A stretch of DNA of 64,000 bases from Arthrobacter sp. RIT-PI-e (GCF_001187915.1 NZ_LGIU01000051.1:54788-118787); one strand, 5' to 3'. Shown: positions 35,504-45,970, counted from the first letter of the stretch. Translations and numbers: made by a program. Notes: generated from the sequence alone by a model not told the origin.

Positions 35504-37029
35504 GCACACCCATCCTCTCGCTGGAGAACGTCAGCAAATCCTTCGGTCCCGTCACGGTGATCGACGACGTCTCCGTGGACGTGTACCCGGGGAAGGTGCA
35601 GGTGCTCCTCGGCGAGAACGGTGCCGGGAAGTCCACCCTCATCAAGATGATGGCGGGCGTCTACCAGCCCGACGGTGGCCGGATCCTCGTGGACGGGAAG
35701 GAGGTCACGCTACCGGACACGAAAGCCTCCGAGAACCTCGGTATCGCGACCATCCACCAGGAGCTCAACCTCGTGGGGTCGATGAGCATCGCCGAGAACA
35801 TCTCGATGGGCCGTATGCCGAAGCGGTTCGGTCTCGTGGATCGCCGCCGCATGAGGGCCGATGCCCGGGCGGCACTGGCACTCATCGGCCTCGACCTCGA
35901 CGTGGACCAGCACGTCGGCGAGCTCGGCATCGCCCGTCAGCAGCTCGTCGAGATCGCGAAGGCACTCAGCATGGACGCACGCATGCTCATCCTCGACGAA
36001 CCGACCGCAGCCCTGACCAAACGTGAGATCGCCGCGCTGTTCGGTGTCGTCGAGGATCTGCGTCAGCAGGATGTCGGCATGATCTTCATCTCGCACCACC
36101 TCGACGAGATCGCCGCCATCGGTGATTCGGTGTCCGTGCTGCGGGACGGATCGTTCGTGGCCGAGGTGCCCGCGACCACCCATGAGGACGAGTTGGTCCG
36201 GCTCATGGTGGGTAGGGACATCGCCCAGCAGTTCCCGAGGCGGCGCGAGTACCAGGGCCCGCCGGACACGCTGCTCTCCGTGCAGAACCTCTCCACGAAG
36301 GGCATGGTGAACGACGTCTCGTTCGAGGCCCGTGCCGGTGAGGTGGTGGCTCTGGCCGGTCTCGTGGGTGCGGGACGCACGGAAGTGGTCCGCGCCATCG
36401 CAGGGGTGGACCCGTACCTGTCCGGGACCGTGCAGGTCAGGGGCAAGGACCTGCCGAGACTCGACGTCGGAGCAGCCATCCGCGCGGGCGTGGGCCACGT
36501 CCCGGAGGATCGCAAGGTGCAGGGACTCGTCCTCGGGGCAAGCGTGAACGACAACATCGGGTACGCGACCCTCGCCTCGACGGCGAGGGCCGGCGTGGTG
36601 GACTTCGCCGGGCAGCGTTCACGCGCCCAGGGTGTCGCGGACACCCTCCGGATCCGCATGCGGGACCTCGACCAACCCGTGGGCAGCTTGTCCGGCGGCA
36701 ACCAGCAGAAGGCGGTCTTCGCGCGGTGGATCCTCGCCGAGTCCTCCGTCCTGCTGCTCGACGAACCCACCCGCGGGGTGGACGTCGGGGCGAAGGTCGA
36801 GATCTACGAACTGATCAACGCCATCACAGCGGCAGGGGGAGCCGTGGTGATGGTCTCCAGTGAACTCCCCGAAGTGCTCGGGATGGCCGACCGCATCCTC
36901 GTGATGAGTGGTGGCCACATCTCCGGTGAGCTCGACGCCACCGACGCAACCCAGGACGCCGTCATGTCCCTCGCCGTCCGCGACGTGCAGAGGGATCTCG
37001 AGGACCAGCAGATGAAGGACGAAGCATGA
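35500..37029 (+). CDS. rbsA: Ribose ABC transporter ATP-binding protein (tandem domains)
   Basis: 509-aa sugar-importer ATPase with two ABC domains. The first has Walker A GENGAGKST (38-46), signature region LGIARQQLVEIAKAL and Walker B MLILDEPTAAL. The second has the degenerate GLVGAGRTEV P-loop, the LSGGNQQKAV signature and LLLDEPTRGVDVGAK, the normal RbsA/MglA condition. It overlaps rbsR and rbsC by 4 bases at each end. Confidence 0.95.
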   Translation: MSTPILSLENVSKSFGPVTVIDDVSVDVYPGKVQVLLGENGAGKSTLIKMMAGVYQPDGGRILVDGKEVTLPDTKASENLGIATIHQELNLVGSMSIAENISMGRMPKRFGLVDRRRMRADARAALALIGLDLDVDQHVGELGIARQQLVEIAKALSMDARMLILDEPTAALTKREIAALFGVVEDLRQQDVGMIFISHHLDEIAAIGDSVSVLRDGSFVAEVPATTHEDELVRLMVGRDIAQQFPRRREYQGPPDTLLSVQNLSTKGMVNDVSFEARAGEVVALAGLVGAGRTEVVRAIAGVDPYLSGTVQVRGKDLPRLDVGAAIRAGVGHVPEDRKVQGLVLGASVNDNIGYATLASTARAGVVDFAGQRSRAQGVADTLRIRMRDLDQPVGSLSGGNQQKAVFARWILAESSVLLLDEPTRGVDVGAKVEIYELINAITAAGGAVVMVSSELPEVLGMADRILVMSGGHISGELDATDATQDAVMSLAVRDVQRDLEDQQMKDEA

Positions 37030-38003
37030 ACACCGTAGCTGTCAGGAAGCCCACCACCTCGGGTAGGGCGAGGATCACCACGTTCCTTGCGAACAACGGA
37101 GCGCTCGTGGGGCTCCTGGTCCTGGGGCTCGCCCTCTTCATCGCCACCCCCGACTTCCTCACCGGGCCCAACCTGCTGAACATCGGCATCCAGGCTTCCG
37201 TCATCGCCGTCCTGGCGTTCGGGCTGACCTTCGTGATCGTGGCCGGAGGGATCGACCTCTCCGTCGGGTCCGTGGCGGCCCTGAGCGCCATGGGTTCCGC
37301 CTACATGTTCAGCACCGCGGCGCTACCCGGCTGGCTCGCCCTGATCGGCGGGCTCCTGGTTGGTGCGCTGGCCGGTGCCGTCAGCGGCTTCGCCGTCGCC
37401 TTCGGCCGCCTGCCCTCGTTCATCGCCACCCTCGCCATGCTCAGTGTGGCTCGCGGGCTCACGCTCGTGCTCTCCGACGGACGGCCGATCGCCACCGCCC
37501 CCACCGTCTCCTTCCTCGGCAGCACCGTGGCCGGTGTCCCGATGCCCATCGTGGTGCTCGTGATCGCGGGAATCGTGGCGGCGCTGATCCTCAACTACAC
37601 CGTGACGGGGCGCTACATGTACGCCGTCGGCGGTAACACCGAGGCTGCACGCCTTTCCGGCATTCCCGTGCGCCGTGTCCTCGTCATCGTCTTCGCCCTG
37701 TCGGGGCTCTTCGCGGCGCTCGCCGGTCTGCTGCTCTCCGGCCGGTTGGACTCGGCACAGCCGCAGGCCGCCGCCGGCTACGAACTGGATGCGATCGCCG
37801 CCGTCGTGATCGGTGGTGCCTCCCTCGCCGGCGGGGTGGGGAGGATCAGCGGCACCCTGATCGGCGCCCTGGTCCTCGTGGTCATCCGCAACGGTCTCAA
37901 CCTCCTCAACGTCTCGTCCTTCTGGCAGCAGGTGGTGATCGGTCTGGTCATCGCGCTCGCCGTCGGTATCGATTCCCTCCGCCGCAAGAGTGGCAGCCAC
38001 TAG
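37026..38003 (+). CDS. rbsC: Ribose ABC transporter permease
   Basis: 325-aa membrane protein of the BPD_transp_2 family, about ten helices. Seen: TFVIVAGGIDLSVGSVAALS, GRYMYAVGGNTEAARLSGIP (the EAA-like loop) and VVIGGASLAGGVGRISGTLI. It overlaps rbsA by 4 bases and would form the channel with two copies, using RbsA as motor. About 60 bases separate it from rbsB, with a fresh ribosome site there. Confidence 0.95.
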   Translation: MNTVAVRKPTTSGRARITTFLANNGALVGLLVLGLALFIATPDFLTGPNLLNIGIQASVIAVLAFGLTFVIVAGGIDLSVGSVAALSAMGSAYMFSTAALPGWLALIGGLLVGALAGAVSGFAVAFGRLPSFIATLAMLSVARGLTLVLSDGRPIATAPTVSFLGSTVAGVPMPIVVLVIAGIVAALILNYTVTGRYMYAVGGNTEAARLSGIPVRRVLVIVFALSGLFAALAGLLLSGRLDSAQPQAAAGYELDAIAAVVIGGASLAGGVGRISGTLIGALVLVVIRNGLNLLNVSSFWQQVVIGLVIALAVGIDSLRRKSGSH

Positions 38004-38061
38004 CCCTCTCCTCCCATCTCCACCGACACGAACCTGTACCAACCAACCGAAGGATCCGACG

Positions 38062-39015
38062 ATGAAGTTCTCCTCCACCTCCAAGGCCGCGGCCGTCACG
38101 ATGTCACTCGCTCTCCTGCTCAGCGCCACGGCTTGCAACCGTGACACCGGTGGCACCGGTGACGCTGCCGCCGAGGACCGTAGTGTCACCCTCGCCGTGT
38201 CAACACTGAACAACCCCTTCTTCGTGGAACTGCGCGACGGCGCCCAGGAAGCAGCGGACACCGCCGGCGTCGAGCTGAACATCGTGGACGCCCAGAACGA
38301 TTCCGCCACGCAGACCAACCAGTTGGCCACTGCGGCGACCAGCGGGACCGACGGCGTGATCATCAACCCGGTGGATTCAGATGCCGCGGCGGCATCGGTC
38401 GCTCCCCTGGTGGCGGACGGCACGCCCGTCGTCGCCGTGGACCGCGCGGTGAACGGGGCCGAGGTGCAGTCCCTGGTTTCCAGCGACAACGTGGCGGGTG
38501 GCCGCCAGGCGGCCGACGAGCTCGCAGCGGCCATGGGTGAGCAGGGCACGGTGATCGTCCTGCAGGGGGTGGCCGGGACCTCGGCGAGCCGCGACCGCGG
38601 AGCCGGTTTCACGGAGGGCCTCGCCGCCTACCCGGACATCGAGATCGTGGCACAGCAGACGGCGAACTTCGACCGCGCCGAAGCACTGAATGTCGCCACG
38701 AACCTCCTGCAGGCACACCCGGACGCCACCGGGGTGTTCGCGGAGAACGACGAGATGGCGCTCGGTGCCATCCAGGCGCTCGGCGCCCGTGCGGGTGATG
38801 ACGTCAAGGTGGTCGGGTTCGACGGTACGGCGGATGGACTGGCCGCGGTCGCGGCGGGGACGCTGCCCGCCCCGGGGGCGCAGCAGCCGGCCGCGCTGGG
38901 CAAGCGTTCGGGGGAGGTGCTCGTCCAACTGCTCGACGAGGAGACGGTCGAGAGCTCCATCCCCGTACCGGTCACCACGGTCACCACCGAGAACGTCGCG
39001 GACTTCGCCGGATGA
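38062..39015 (+). CDS. rbsB: Ribose ABC transporter substrate-binding lipoprotein
   Basis: 317 aa. Lipoprotein signal with lipobox SATAC (C25), then a type I periplasmic-binding fold: VSTLNNPFFVELRDGAQEAA, DGVIINPVDSDAAAASV, TPVVAVDRAVNG, VLQGVAGTSASRDRGAGFTE and FAENDEMALGAIQALG, all close to RbsB. The start at 38062 follows GAAGGATC; earlier in-frame codons are not conserved. The sugar specificity is inferred from the complete rbs operon. Confidence 0.93.
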   Translation: MKFSSTSKAAAVTMSLALLLSATACNRDTGGTGDAAAEDRSVTLAVSTLNNPFFVELRDGAQEAADTAGVELNIVDAQNDSATQTNQLATAATSGTDGVIINPVDSDAAAASVAPLVADGTPVVAVDRAVNGAEVQSLVSSDNVAGGRQAADELAAAMGEQGTVIVLQGVAGTSASRDRGAGFTEGLAAYPDIEIVAQQTANFDRAEALNVATNLLQAHPDATGVFAENDEMALGAIQALGARAGDDVKVVGFDGTADGLAAVAAGTLPAPGAQQPAALGKRSGEVLVQLLDEETVESSIPVPVTTVTTENVADFAG

Positions 39016-39953
39016 GCGTCCCGTCGCCGGGCATCGTCGTGGTCGGGTCCATCAATGCGGATCTCGTGGTGACCCTGGAGCGTCACCCACGGCCGGGTGA
39101 GACCGTGCTGGGCCGGACCTTGACGGTACTGCCCGGCGGCAAGGGCGCCAATCAGGCCGTGGCCGCGGCGCTGCTCGGCGCGGACGTCACCATGGTCGGG
39201 GCCGTGGGGGACGACGCGTACGCCGAAACCGCACTGTCCGGGCTGCATGCGGCGGGGGCAGACCTCCGAGCGGTCCGGCGGGCGGACGGCAGCACCGGGG
39301 TGGCGATCGTGGAGGTCTCCGACGACGGCGAGAACACCATCGTGGTGCTGTCCGGTGCCAACACGGAGGTGACCCCGGACGTCGTGGCGGCGTCGGCGGA
39401 CGCCATCCGGGACGCCGCCGTCGTCGTGGTGCAGGGTGAGCTGTCGGCCCCGGCCACCGCCGCCGCCGTTCGTGCGGCAGCCGGCCGGGTGATCGTGAAT
39501 CTCGCCCCCGTCATGGAATTGGACCGCGAGGCGCTCCTGCGTGCCGATCCCCTCGTGGTCAACGAGCACGAGGGCGAACTGGTCCTCGCACAGTTCGGGG
39601 GTGCGAAGCGCCCCGATCATGAGGCGGTGGTGACCGCACTGCTCGCCTCGGGCTTCGCGTCCGTGGTGATGACGCTCGGCGGTGAGGGAGCACTGATGTC
39701 CGACGGCGGACCCGTGCGGCACGTCCCCGCGCCGCGGGTGACCGCCGTGGACACCACGGGAGCCGGCGATGCCTTCGTCGGCGCGCTCGCTGCGCGCCTC
39801 GTGGCGGCCGACGCCCTCGAGGACGCCGTCCGCTTCGCCGTTCGCGTGGGGTCCTACGCGGTCCAGTACCCGGGTGCCCAGCCCTCGTACCCCACTCCTG
39901 CGGACGAGCTTCCCGAGGTACTCACCGACGACCATGAGGAGGCTTCGCGGTGA
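39012..39953 (+). CDS. rbsK: Ribokinase
   Basis: 313-aa PfkB-family kinase making ribose-5-phosphate. Seen: VVGSINADLVVTLERHPRPG and GGKGANQAVAAALLGADV (signature 1), GANTEVTPDVV, and the catalytic Asp in DTTGAGDAFVGALAARLV (signature 2). It overlaps rbsB and rbsD by 4 bases. It completes the transport-phosphorylation route of this operon. Confidence 0.95.
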   Translation: MSVPSPGIVVVGSINADLVVTLERHPRPGETVLGRTLTVLPGGKGANQAVAAALLGADVTMVGAVGDDAYAETALSGLHAAGADLRAVRRADGSTGVAIVEVSDDGENTIVVLSGANTEVTPDVVAASADAIRDAAVVVVQGELSAPATAAAVRAAAGRVIVNLAPVMELDREALLRADPLVVNEHEGELVLAQFGGAKRPDHEAVVTALLASGFASVVMTLGGEGALMSDGGPVRHVPAPRVTAVDTTGAGDAFVGALAARLVAADALEDAVRFAVRVGSYAVQYPGAQPSYPTPADELPEVLTDDHEEASR

Positions 39954-40333
39954 AGAAGGCAGGCATCATCAATGCTCCCTTGAGCGGAGCGCTGGCCGCC
40001 CTCGGCCACGGTCACCTCGTAGCGATTGCCGACTGCGGTCTGCCGTTGCCGGCCTCGGTGCCGGTCATCGACCTCTCGCTGGTGCGTGGCATCCCGTCCT
40101 TCCCGGATGTCCTGGCTGCTGTACTCGACGAAATCGTCGTGGAGGGGGCGATGGCTGCCCGAGAAGTCACTGGCAGCATCGTCGAGGAGTGGATGGACTC
40201 TGCGGGTCTCACCCCGAGCTCGATCTCTCACGAAGAGCTCAAGAGGATGCTGTCCGGCGTGCAGGTGATCGTACGCACGGGGGAGGCAACCCCGTACGCG
40301 AATGTGATCCTGCGTTGCGGCGTCGACTTCTGA
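39950..40333 (+). CDS. rbsD: D-ribose pyranase
   Basis: 127 aa. Interconverts the pyranose and furanose forms of ribose so that RbsK gets its substrate. Seen: the GHGHLVAIADCGLPLP block with the catalytic His, VPVIDLSLVRGIPSF, and the conserved end VRTGEATPYANVILRCGVDF. The start is a GTG overlapping the rbsK stop. It closes the operon; no strong terminator hairpin was seen in the 109 bases after it. Confidence 0.95.
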   Translation: MKKAGIINAPLSGALAALGHGHLVAIADCGLPLPASVPVIDLSLVRGIPSFPDVLAAVLDEIVVEGAMAAREVTGSIVEEWMDSAGLTPSSISHEELKRMLSGVQVIVRTGEATPYANVILRCGVDF

Positions 40334-40430
40334 GCTCCGATGACACCTCGGCCCACCGGCAACCCGTAACCATTCGGCCACGAGATGACGGGCTCAACGG
40401 GGCCGCGTTCCATTGAGTGCTGCGATTACC

Positions 40431-40436
40431 TAGGCT
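40431..40436 (+). promoter_or_regulatory. Leaderless -10 box for the envelope-linked trio
   Basis: TAGGCT, then six bases, then the GTG start at 40443. This matches the TANNNT-N6 leaderless pattern seen elsewhere in the window. Confidence 0.5.
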
Positions 40437-40442
40437 GTAGCA

Positions 40443-40742
40443 GTGATCTTCAAAGCAGTGAGCGACGGCAGGCCCTACCCGGACCACGGACACGTGACCC
40501 CCAAGGACTGGGCGGAAGTGCCACCACGGCAGGTGCGGCTGGATGAACTCGTGACCACCAAGACCACCCTGGACCTCGAAGCGCTCCTGGCCGAGGACTC
40601 CACCTTCTTCGGTGACCTCTTCCCCCACGTGGTGCAGTGGAAGAGCGCCCTCTACCTCGAGGACGGCCTGCACCGTGCCGTCCGGACCGCACTCCACCAG
40701 CGCACCATCCTGCACGCCAGGGTGCTCGTGCTCGATGACTGA
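40443..40742 (+). CDS. Small conserved actinobacterial protein upstream of LytR_C protein
   Basis: 99 aa, acidic/basic mix, no signal peptide. It contains QVRLDELVTTKTTLDLEALL, then FGDLFPHVVQWKSALYLEDG and LHRAVRTALHQRTILHARVL. Related genes sit in front of LytR C-terminal-domain genes in many actinobacteria and are sometimes labelled VapB antitoxin. The YLEDGLHRAVRTAL stretch is closer to a ParB/sulfiredoxin-like fold (impression, not a search result). No toxin gene is adjacent, so the antitoxin label is not adopted. It has a GTG start, probably leaderless, and overlaps the next gene by 8 bases. Confidence 0.7.
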   Translation: MIFKAVSDGRPYPDHGHVTPKDWAEVPPRQVRLDELVTTKTTLDLEALLAEDSTFFGDLFPHVVQWKSALYLEDGLHRAVRTALHQRTILHARVLVLDD

Positions 40743-41421
40743 GCAGGAGACGCCACGCCAGCGTCGGGCGAGGGCCAAACGTGATCCGATCGAGTGGCAC
40801 GGCCACCACATCGTCACGGAGACGGACCTCGGTGCGGTCTTCCAGGACGACGTCGTGGACCGGCGGCGCACCAAGCGCCGCCGCATCCTCCACGGCATCG
40901 TCCTCGCACTCCTGGTGGGACTGCTCGGCGCGGCCGGGTACGTGGCGCTGGGTGTTACGCGCGGCGAGATCCGGCTGGAGTTCCTCGAGACTGCCGGGTC
41001 CCCCGATCCCTCGGCGGCCGCGGAGGAGTGCCCTGCCGGGCCGTTCGACTACCAGGACCCGAGCAGCATCACCGTGGACGTCTTCAACAGCACCACCATC
41101 GACGGGCTCGCCGGTACGGCGGCAGGTCAGCTGCGCGAACGTGCCTTCGCCGTGCGGACCATCGGCAACCGGGAGGCCCCGACCACGGCCATGATCGCGG
41201 AGATCGTCTCCGGCGAGGCGGGCCGTGCGAATGCCTTCACGCTGCAGCGCAACCTCCCCGGCACCACCTACCGCTCCGACGATCGCGACGACCGGTCGGT
41301 GGACGTGATCCTGGGGTCCGGGTACGACGGCGTGGTGCCCGAGGAGGGCCTCGACATCACGCCGGCCGGGCTGACCTGCGCCGAGGACGAGGATTCCACC
41401 GAGGCGCCTGAGGCGGGATGA
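40735..41421 (+). CDS. LytR C-terminal domain membrane protein
   Basis: 228 aa. A basic N-terminus (RQRRARAKRDPIEWHGHH, TKRRR) is followed by one membrane helix (ILHGIVLALLVGLLGAAGYVA), then an external LytR_C domain: SITVDVFNSTTIDGLAGTAA, GQLRERAFAVRTIGN, VDVILGSGYDGVVPEEG. LytR_C domains accompany LCP ligases that attach wall polymers, but there is no LCP catalytic domain here. It overlaps both neighbours, so the trio is translationally coupled and probably acts at the envelope. Confidence 0.85.
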   Translation: MTEQETPRQRRARAKRDPIEWHGHHIVTETDLGAVFQDDVVDRRRTKRRRILHGIVLALLVGLLGAAGYVALGVTRGEIRLEFLETAGSPDPSAAAEECPAGPFDYQDPSSITVDVFNSTTIDGLAGTAAGQLRERAFAVRTIGNREAPTTAMIAEIVSGEAGRANAFTLQRNLPGTTYRSDDRDDRSVDVILGSGYDGVVPEEGLDITPAGLTCAEDEDSTEAPEAG

Positions 41422-42167
41422 GCTCGGGCGGCTTCCCGGAAGGACCCGTCGGTGCGCGCACCGCACCGCGGACCGGCGGCACGGAGCGGACGCGCGCGAA
41501 GGACCGGCTGATCGGCGCGCTCGGGATGCTCCTGGCCATGGTGCTGGCCCTGGCGGTGCTCTGGTGGGTAGTGAGCGAACCCGCCGGAAGTCCCGCTGCA
41601 GCAGGGCCGTCGGTGTCCGCCGACCCTCCGACGGCAGGAGCATCACCTCCCGCCGGACTCGAGGAGGGCCGGGTGTGGTTCGCGGAGCTCGAGCTCGACG
41701 CCGGGACCGTGGTCACCTCGGGCACCACCCTCCGCGACGTCCGCGCCGTGGGACAGGACGTGGTGTCGGGCCCTGACGAACTGAGGTCCGGGTTCCTCAC
41801 GGTGGACGCCACCGTCCCGTTCGACGTCGTGGCCGCAGAGCTCGACGACGGCAGCGTGGTCAGTGCAGCCGGCGAGGGCCGGGCGCGGGTGGTCCGCACC
41901 GTGGAGGCGCTCGGACGGGAGATCCGCGTCGTCGCCGAGGGGTCGGTGGAGGTGGCGGACGGCCGGCTCGTGGTGGTGCCGCGCTCCATCGATGTCGGCG
42001 GTCCCGCGTTCCTCTCCGACGCCACGGCCGCCGTGGTCCGCGGCCTCGTGACCATCGAGCACGAGGTGGAGGGCCTGCCCGACGGCCTGGTGCTGCAGGA
42101 TGTCACGGTGCAGGAGGACGGCTTCCGCGTGGAGCTGCAGGGTGAGGACGTGCCTCTCGGCCGGTGA
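41418..42167 (+). CDS. LmeA-like (DUF2993) lipid-binding envelope protein
   Basis: 249 aa. One N-terminal membrane anchor or signal (LIGALGMLLAMVLALAVLWWVV) precedes a beta-rich domain with GTTLRDVRAVGQDVVSGPDE, TVPFDVVAAELDDGSVVSAA, LVVVPRSIDVGG and GLPDGLVLQDVTVQEDGFRV, the DUF2993/LmeA arrangement. Known member: mycobacterial LmeA binds phospholipid and supports mannan synthesis. It overlaps the LytR_C gene by 4 bases. A lipoglycan-related role is plausible but inferred. Confidence 0.75.
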   Translation: MSSGGFPEGPVGARTAPRTGGTERTRAKDRLIGALGMLLAMVLALAVLWWVVSEPAGSPAAAGPSVSADPPTAGASPPAGLEEGRVWFAELELDAGTVVTSGTTLRDVRAVGQDVVSGPDELRSGFLTVDATVPFDVVAAELDDGSVVSAAGEGRARVVRTVEALGREIRVVAEGSVEVADGRLVVVPRSIDVGGPAFLSDATAAVVRGLVTIEHEVEGLPDGLVLQDVTVQEDGFRVELQGEDVPLGR

Positions 42168-42219
42168 CCCGGTGCATCCAGCCCGAGACCGCCGGCACGG
42201 CGGCCCGGGCTGCGCCTGC

Positions 42220-43044
42220 CTAGGAGGTGCGTCCGCCGCCCTGCCACACGGCGTCGAACGGTGCGTTCGAGGAGACCCGGTTCCGGATCCCCTCGGTGAC
42301 GAACTGCTTGGCCGCGCGCGCGGCCTCCAACGGGGTGGCTCCCTTGGCGAGCTCCGCGGTGATCGCCGCGGCCAGGGTGCAGCCGGCACCGCTGACGGCC
42401 ACCTCGCCGACCTTCGGGGCGGTGAGGACCTCGAGGGTCTCGCCGTCGAAGAAGACGTCCACGGCGTCGGGGCCGTCGATCCGCACGCCGCCCTTGGCGA
42501 GCACCACGGCGCCGCTCTGCCGGTGGATGATGCGGGCCGCCTCCTTCAGGTCCTCGAGCGAGTCGATACTGGTGCCGGAGAGGGATTCGGCCTCGAAGTG
42601 GTTGGGGGTCACGAAGGTGGCCAGCGGCAGGATGTTCGCCTTCAGGGCCTGGTCCGTGTCCAGTGCGGCCCCCGGCTCCTGCCCCTTGCAGATCAGCACG
42701 GGGTCCAGCACCACGTTGTCCCACGCCTGGCTCTTCAGCGCTGCCGCCACGGTGTCGATCGTGGCGGGGGTGCCGAGCATGCCCAGCTTCACCGTGCCCA
42801 GTGCGTAGCAGGACTGGATGGCTTCGAGTTGATCGGCGATCACCTGCTGGTCCACGGGGACGAAGCGGTGCTGCCAGGAGTCCTTCGGGTCGAAGGACAC
42901 GATGCACGTCAGGGCGGCGATGCCGTAGACGCCGAGTTCCTGGAAGGTCTTGAGGTCCACCTGGGCGCCGGCGCCGCCGGTGGCCTCGGATCCTGCGATG
43001 GTGAGGGTGACGGCGGGGGAGGCGTGCAGCTGGTTCTCGGACAT
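42220..43044 (-). CDS. pdxK: Pyridoxine/pyridoxal/pyridoxamine kinase (ThiD-like)
   Basis: 274 aa, ribokinase-like fold. Seen: LTIAGSEATGGAGAQVDLKT (substrate loop), FDPKDSWQHRFVPVD (typical of Bacillus-type PdxK rather than ThiD), VVLDPVLICKG, TPNHFEAESLSG, and the Cys-containing active-site loop VSGAGCTLAAAI. It would phosphorylate B6 vitamers to supply PLP. HMP kinase activity (ThiD) is an alternative, but no thiamine genes are near. It is followed by a 50-base gap and the convergent LmeA-like gene. Confidence 0.85.
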   Translation of the reverse strand: MSENQLHASPAVTLTIAGSEATGGAGAQVDLKTFQELGVYGIAALTCIVSFDPKDSWQHRFVPVDQQVIADQLEAIQSCYALGTVKLGMLGTPATIDTVAAALKSQAWDNVVLDPVLICKGQEPGAALDTDQALKANILPLATFVTPNHFEAESLSGTSIDSLEDLKEAARIIHRQSGAVVLAKGGVRIDGPDAVDVFFDGETLEVLTAPKVGEVAVSGAGCTLAAAITAELAKGATPLEAARAAKQFVTEGIRNRVSSNAPFDAVWQGGGRTS

Positions 43045-43103
43045 CCTCCTAGTGTGCCCGAACGGGTTGCACGGCAGCCACTTCGGACGACGCCGGAACA
43101 GCC

Positions 43104-43139
43104 TTCACCGCAGGCCCCGGGATGGGGTAGGGCGGTGAA
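43104..43139 (-). terminator. Possible terminator hairpin
   Basis: TTCACCGC (43104-43111) and GCGGTGAA (43132-43139) form a short stem just past the stop of the minus-strand gene at 43144. No T-run is seen, so this is weak. Confidence 0.35.
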
Positions 43140-43143
43140 TCGC

Positions 43144-43653
43144 TCAGGCTCCCCGCACGCGGACCAGTCTCCACACGCTGGCACGGGCCAGTGCGCCCGC
43201 GCCCCCGACCACCAGTGCGGCGGGAACGCTGCTCACCACCGAGGAGACCATGACGGCAGGGAGGACCCCGAGAGCTGCTCCTGCGAAGCCGGTGAAGAAC
43301 ACGGCGACATGGATCCACTGGTGCCGCACCCGGAGCAGGAGGAGCCCGAGCACGATGCCGAGGGGGAGCCCCGTGAAGATCCCGACGATCATGCCCCACC
43401 AGAGGATCAGGAAGAAGGCCCCGATCACCGCCGGGACGTCGTCCCAGGCGAGGGCGTCGAGGGTGAGGCCCGCACTGAAGGCGAAGGCGAGCGCCAGGAC
43501 GATCACGCCCACGAGGAACCCGACCAGGACGGCGCAGGGCCCGAAGGTGATGACGGAGCGCGGTGCCGCCGCACCGACGTCGTCCGGGGTGTACCGGCCG
43601 GTCAGGTTCCCGCCCCGCGGGTCGGCTGGATGGTGTCCTCGACCTTCCGGCAC
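43144..43653 (-). CDS. Small membrane protein of unknown function
   Basis: 169 aa with four hydrophobic helices ([80 protein letters not shown]) and a basic C-terminus. No family is recognised. The GTG at 43653 is chosen because GGAAGGAG lies 5 bases before it; the frame is open further upstream over tgt but that part is antisense-like. It follows tgt by 29 bases on the same strand, so it may be co-transcribed with it. Confidence 0.7.
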   Translation of the reverse strand: MPEGRGHHPADPRGGNLTGRYTPDDVGAAAPRSVITFGPCAVLVGFLVGVIVLALAFAFSAGLTLDALAWDDVPAVIGAFFLILWWGMIVGIFTGLPLGIVLGLLLLRVRHQWIHVAVFFTGFAGAALGVLPAVMVSSVVSSVPAALVVGGAGALARASVWRLVRVRGA

Positions 43654-43682
43654 GATGGCTCCTTCCCGAGTGCGTCCGATCC

Positions 43683-44975
<1,293 letters not shown>

Positions 44976-44997
44976 TCACGAGCGGATCAGCGGGGGA

Positions 44998-45867
44998 TCA
45001 GGAGTCGGTGAGCTGCTCGTTCAACGAGGCGACGGCGGCGAGCTCGGCGGCGATCCGGCGCTCCAGGACCTCCCGGTTCAGCGTCTGGGAACCCCCGTGC
45101 GCCCGCAGGTACAGCAGGACGCCGATCCGCAGGACCCGCCAGTCGCGTTCCGCAGCCGGCTTGCCCGCTGCGGAGGCCCGCAGGATCTCCGGGTCGTACA
45201 CGTTCGGTTCGTTGAGCTGGCGCTGCCGGTACATCGCCGCCGTCTTGGCGCGCAGCGGGTCCGTCTCGGCGTCGTCCGCCACGCGCAGGGCGGCGGAGTA
45301 CCGGGCGGAGCGCTCGGCGTCGTGCCGGGTGAGGTACGCGGCGAGCGCGAGGCCGCCCTCGATCCACTTCCACCGGCCGAAGTTGCCGTCGAACGGGAGC
45401 TCCGCCAGGAGACCGGCGACGGTGAGCGCGGCTGCGGCGTCACCCTCGTCGATGAACAGTGCGGAAGCCAGCTGGTGGAGGTCCTGGAGGTTGCTGCCGG
45501 ACTTCAGATTGCTGCCACGGGCCAGGCGCGCGGCGGTGTCCTGGACGGCGGCGCTGTCCGGGTGGGCCTGCGCGATCTGCGCCCCCAGGGCCTCGGGCGA
45601 GCCGTGGTCCGCCGCGACGGCGGAGGCGCCGAGCCCAGCGTCGGCCGGTTCCACGTACACCATGGAGCCCGTGGCGATGGAGACGCTGCGGCCCTCGGCC
45701 GCGGTGGCGCCCACGAGGGCGGGGACGCCGAAGTCGTCGGGACGCACCTCCACCGCGGTGACCTCGGCGGGATCGTCCGCCCCCGGGAGCGCGAGGACGT
45801 CACCGACGGCCAGTACCTCCGCCGGGACGGCGCGCAACCCTGTCCTGTCCATCCTGTTCACCACCAT
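44998..45867 (-). CDS. Conserved protein of unknown function
   Basis: 289 aa, soluble, no signal peptide or membrane helix. The N-terminal about 70 residues look beta-rich (AVGDVLALPGADDPAEVTAV, GRSVSIATGSMVYVEPAD). The rest is Ala-rich helical with FDGNFGRWKWIEGGLALAAY and KTAAMYRQRQLNEPNVYDPE, perhaps TPR-like. The start at 45867 is an ATG without a clear ribosome site; an in-frame ATG 15 bases downstream is possible. It lies between tgt and the DUF4916 gene, both on the same strand. No family was recognised with confidence. Confidence 0.7.
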   Translation of the reverse strand: MVVNRMDRTGLRAVPAEVLAVGDVLALPGADDPAEVTAVEVRPDDFGVPALVGATAAEGRSVSIATGSMVYVEPADAGLGASAVAADHGSPEALGAQIAQAHPDSAAVQDTAARLARGSNLKSGSNLQDLHQLASALFIDEGDAAAALTVAGLLAELPFDGNFGRWKWIEGGLALAAYLTRHDAERSARYSAALRVADDAETDPLRAKTAAMYRQRQLNEPNVYDPEILRASAAGKPAAERDWRVLRIGVLLYLRAHGGSQTLNREVLERRIAAELAAVASLNEQLTDS

Positions 45868-45970
45868 GTCCGCTGTGCCGTTCCTGCCCGTAGCCCCGAA
45901 ATGCGTTCCCGCGACCCCAGCGCGCCTGTAGAACCTTACGGCAGGAGCCCGGGGGCCGTGCTCCGCAGGA

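Noticed and set aside
40443..40742. VapB-type antitoxin
   Set aside because: No PIN-domain or other toxin gene is adjacent; the neighbours are envelope proteins.
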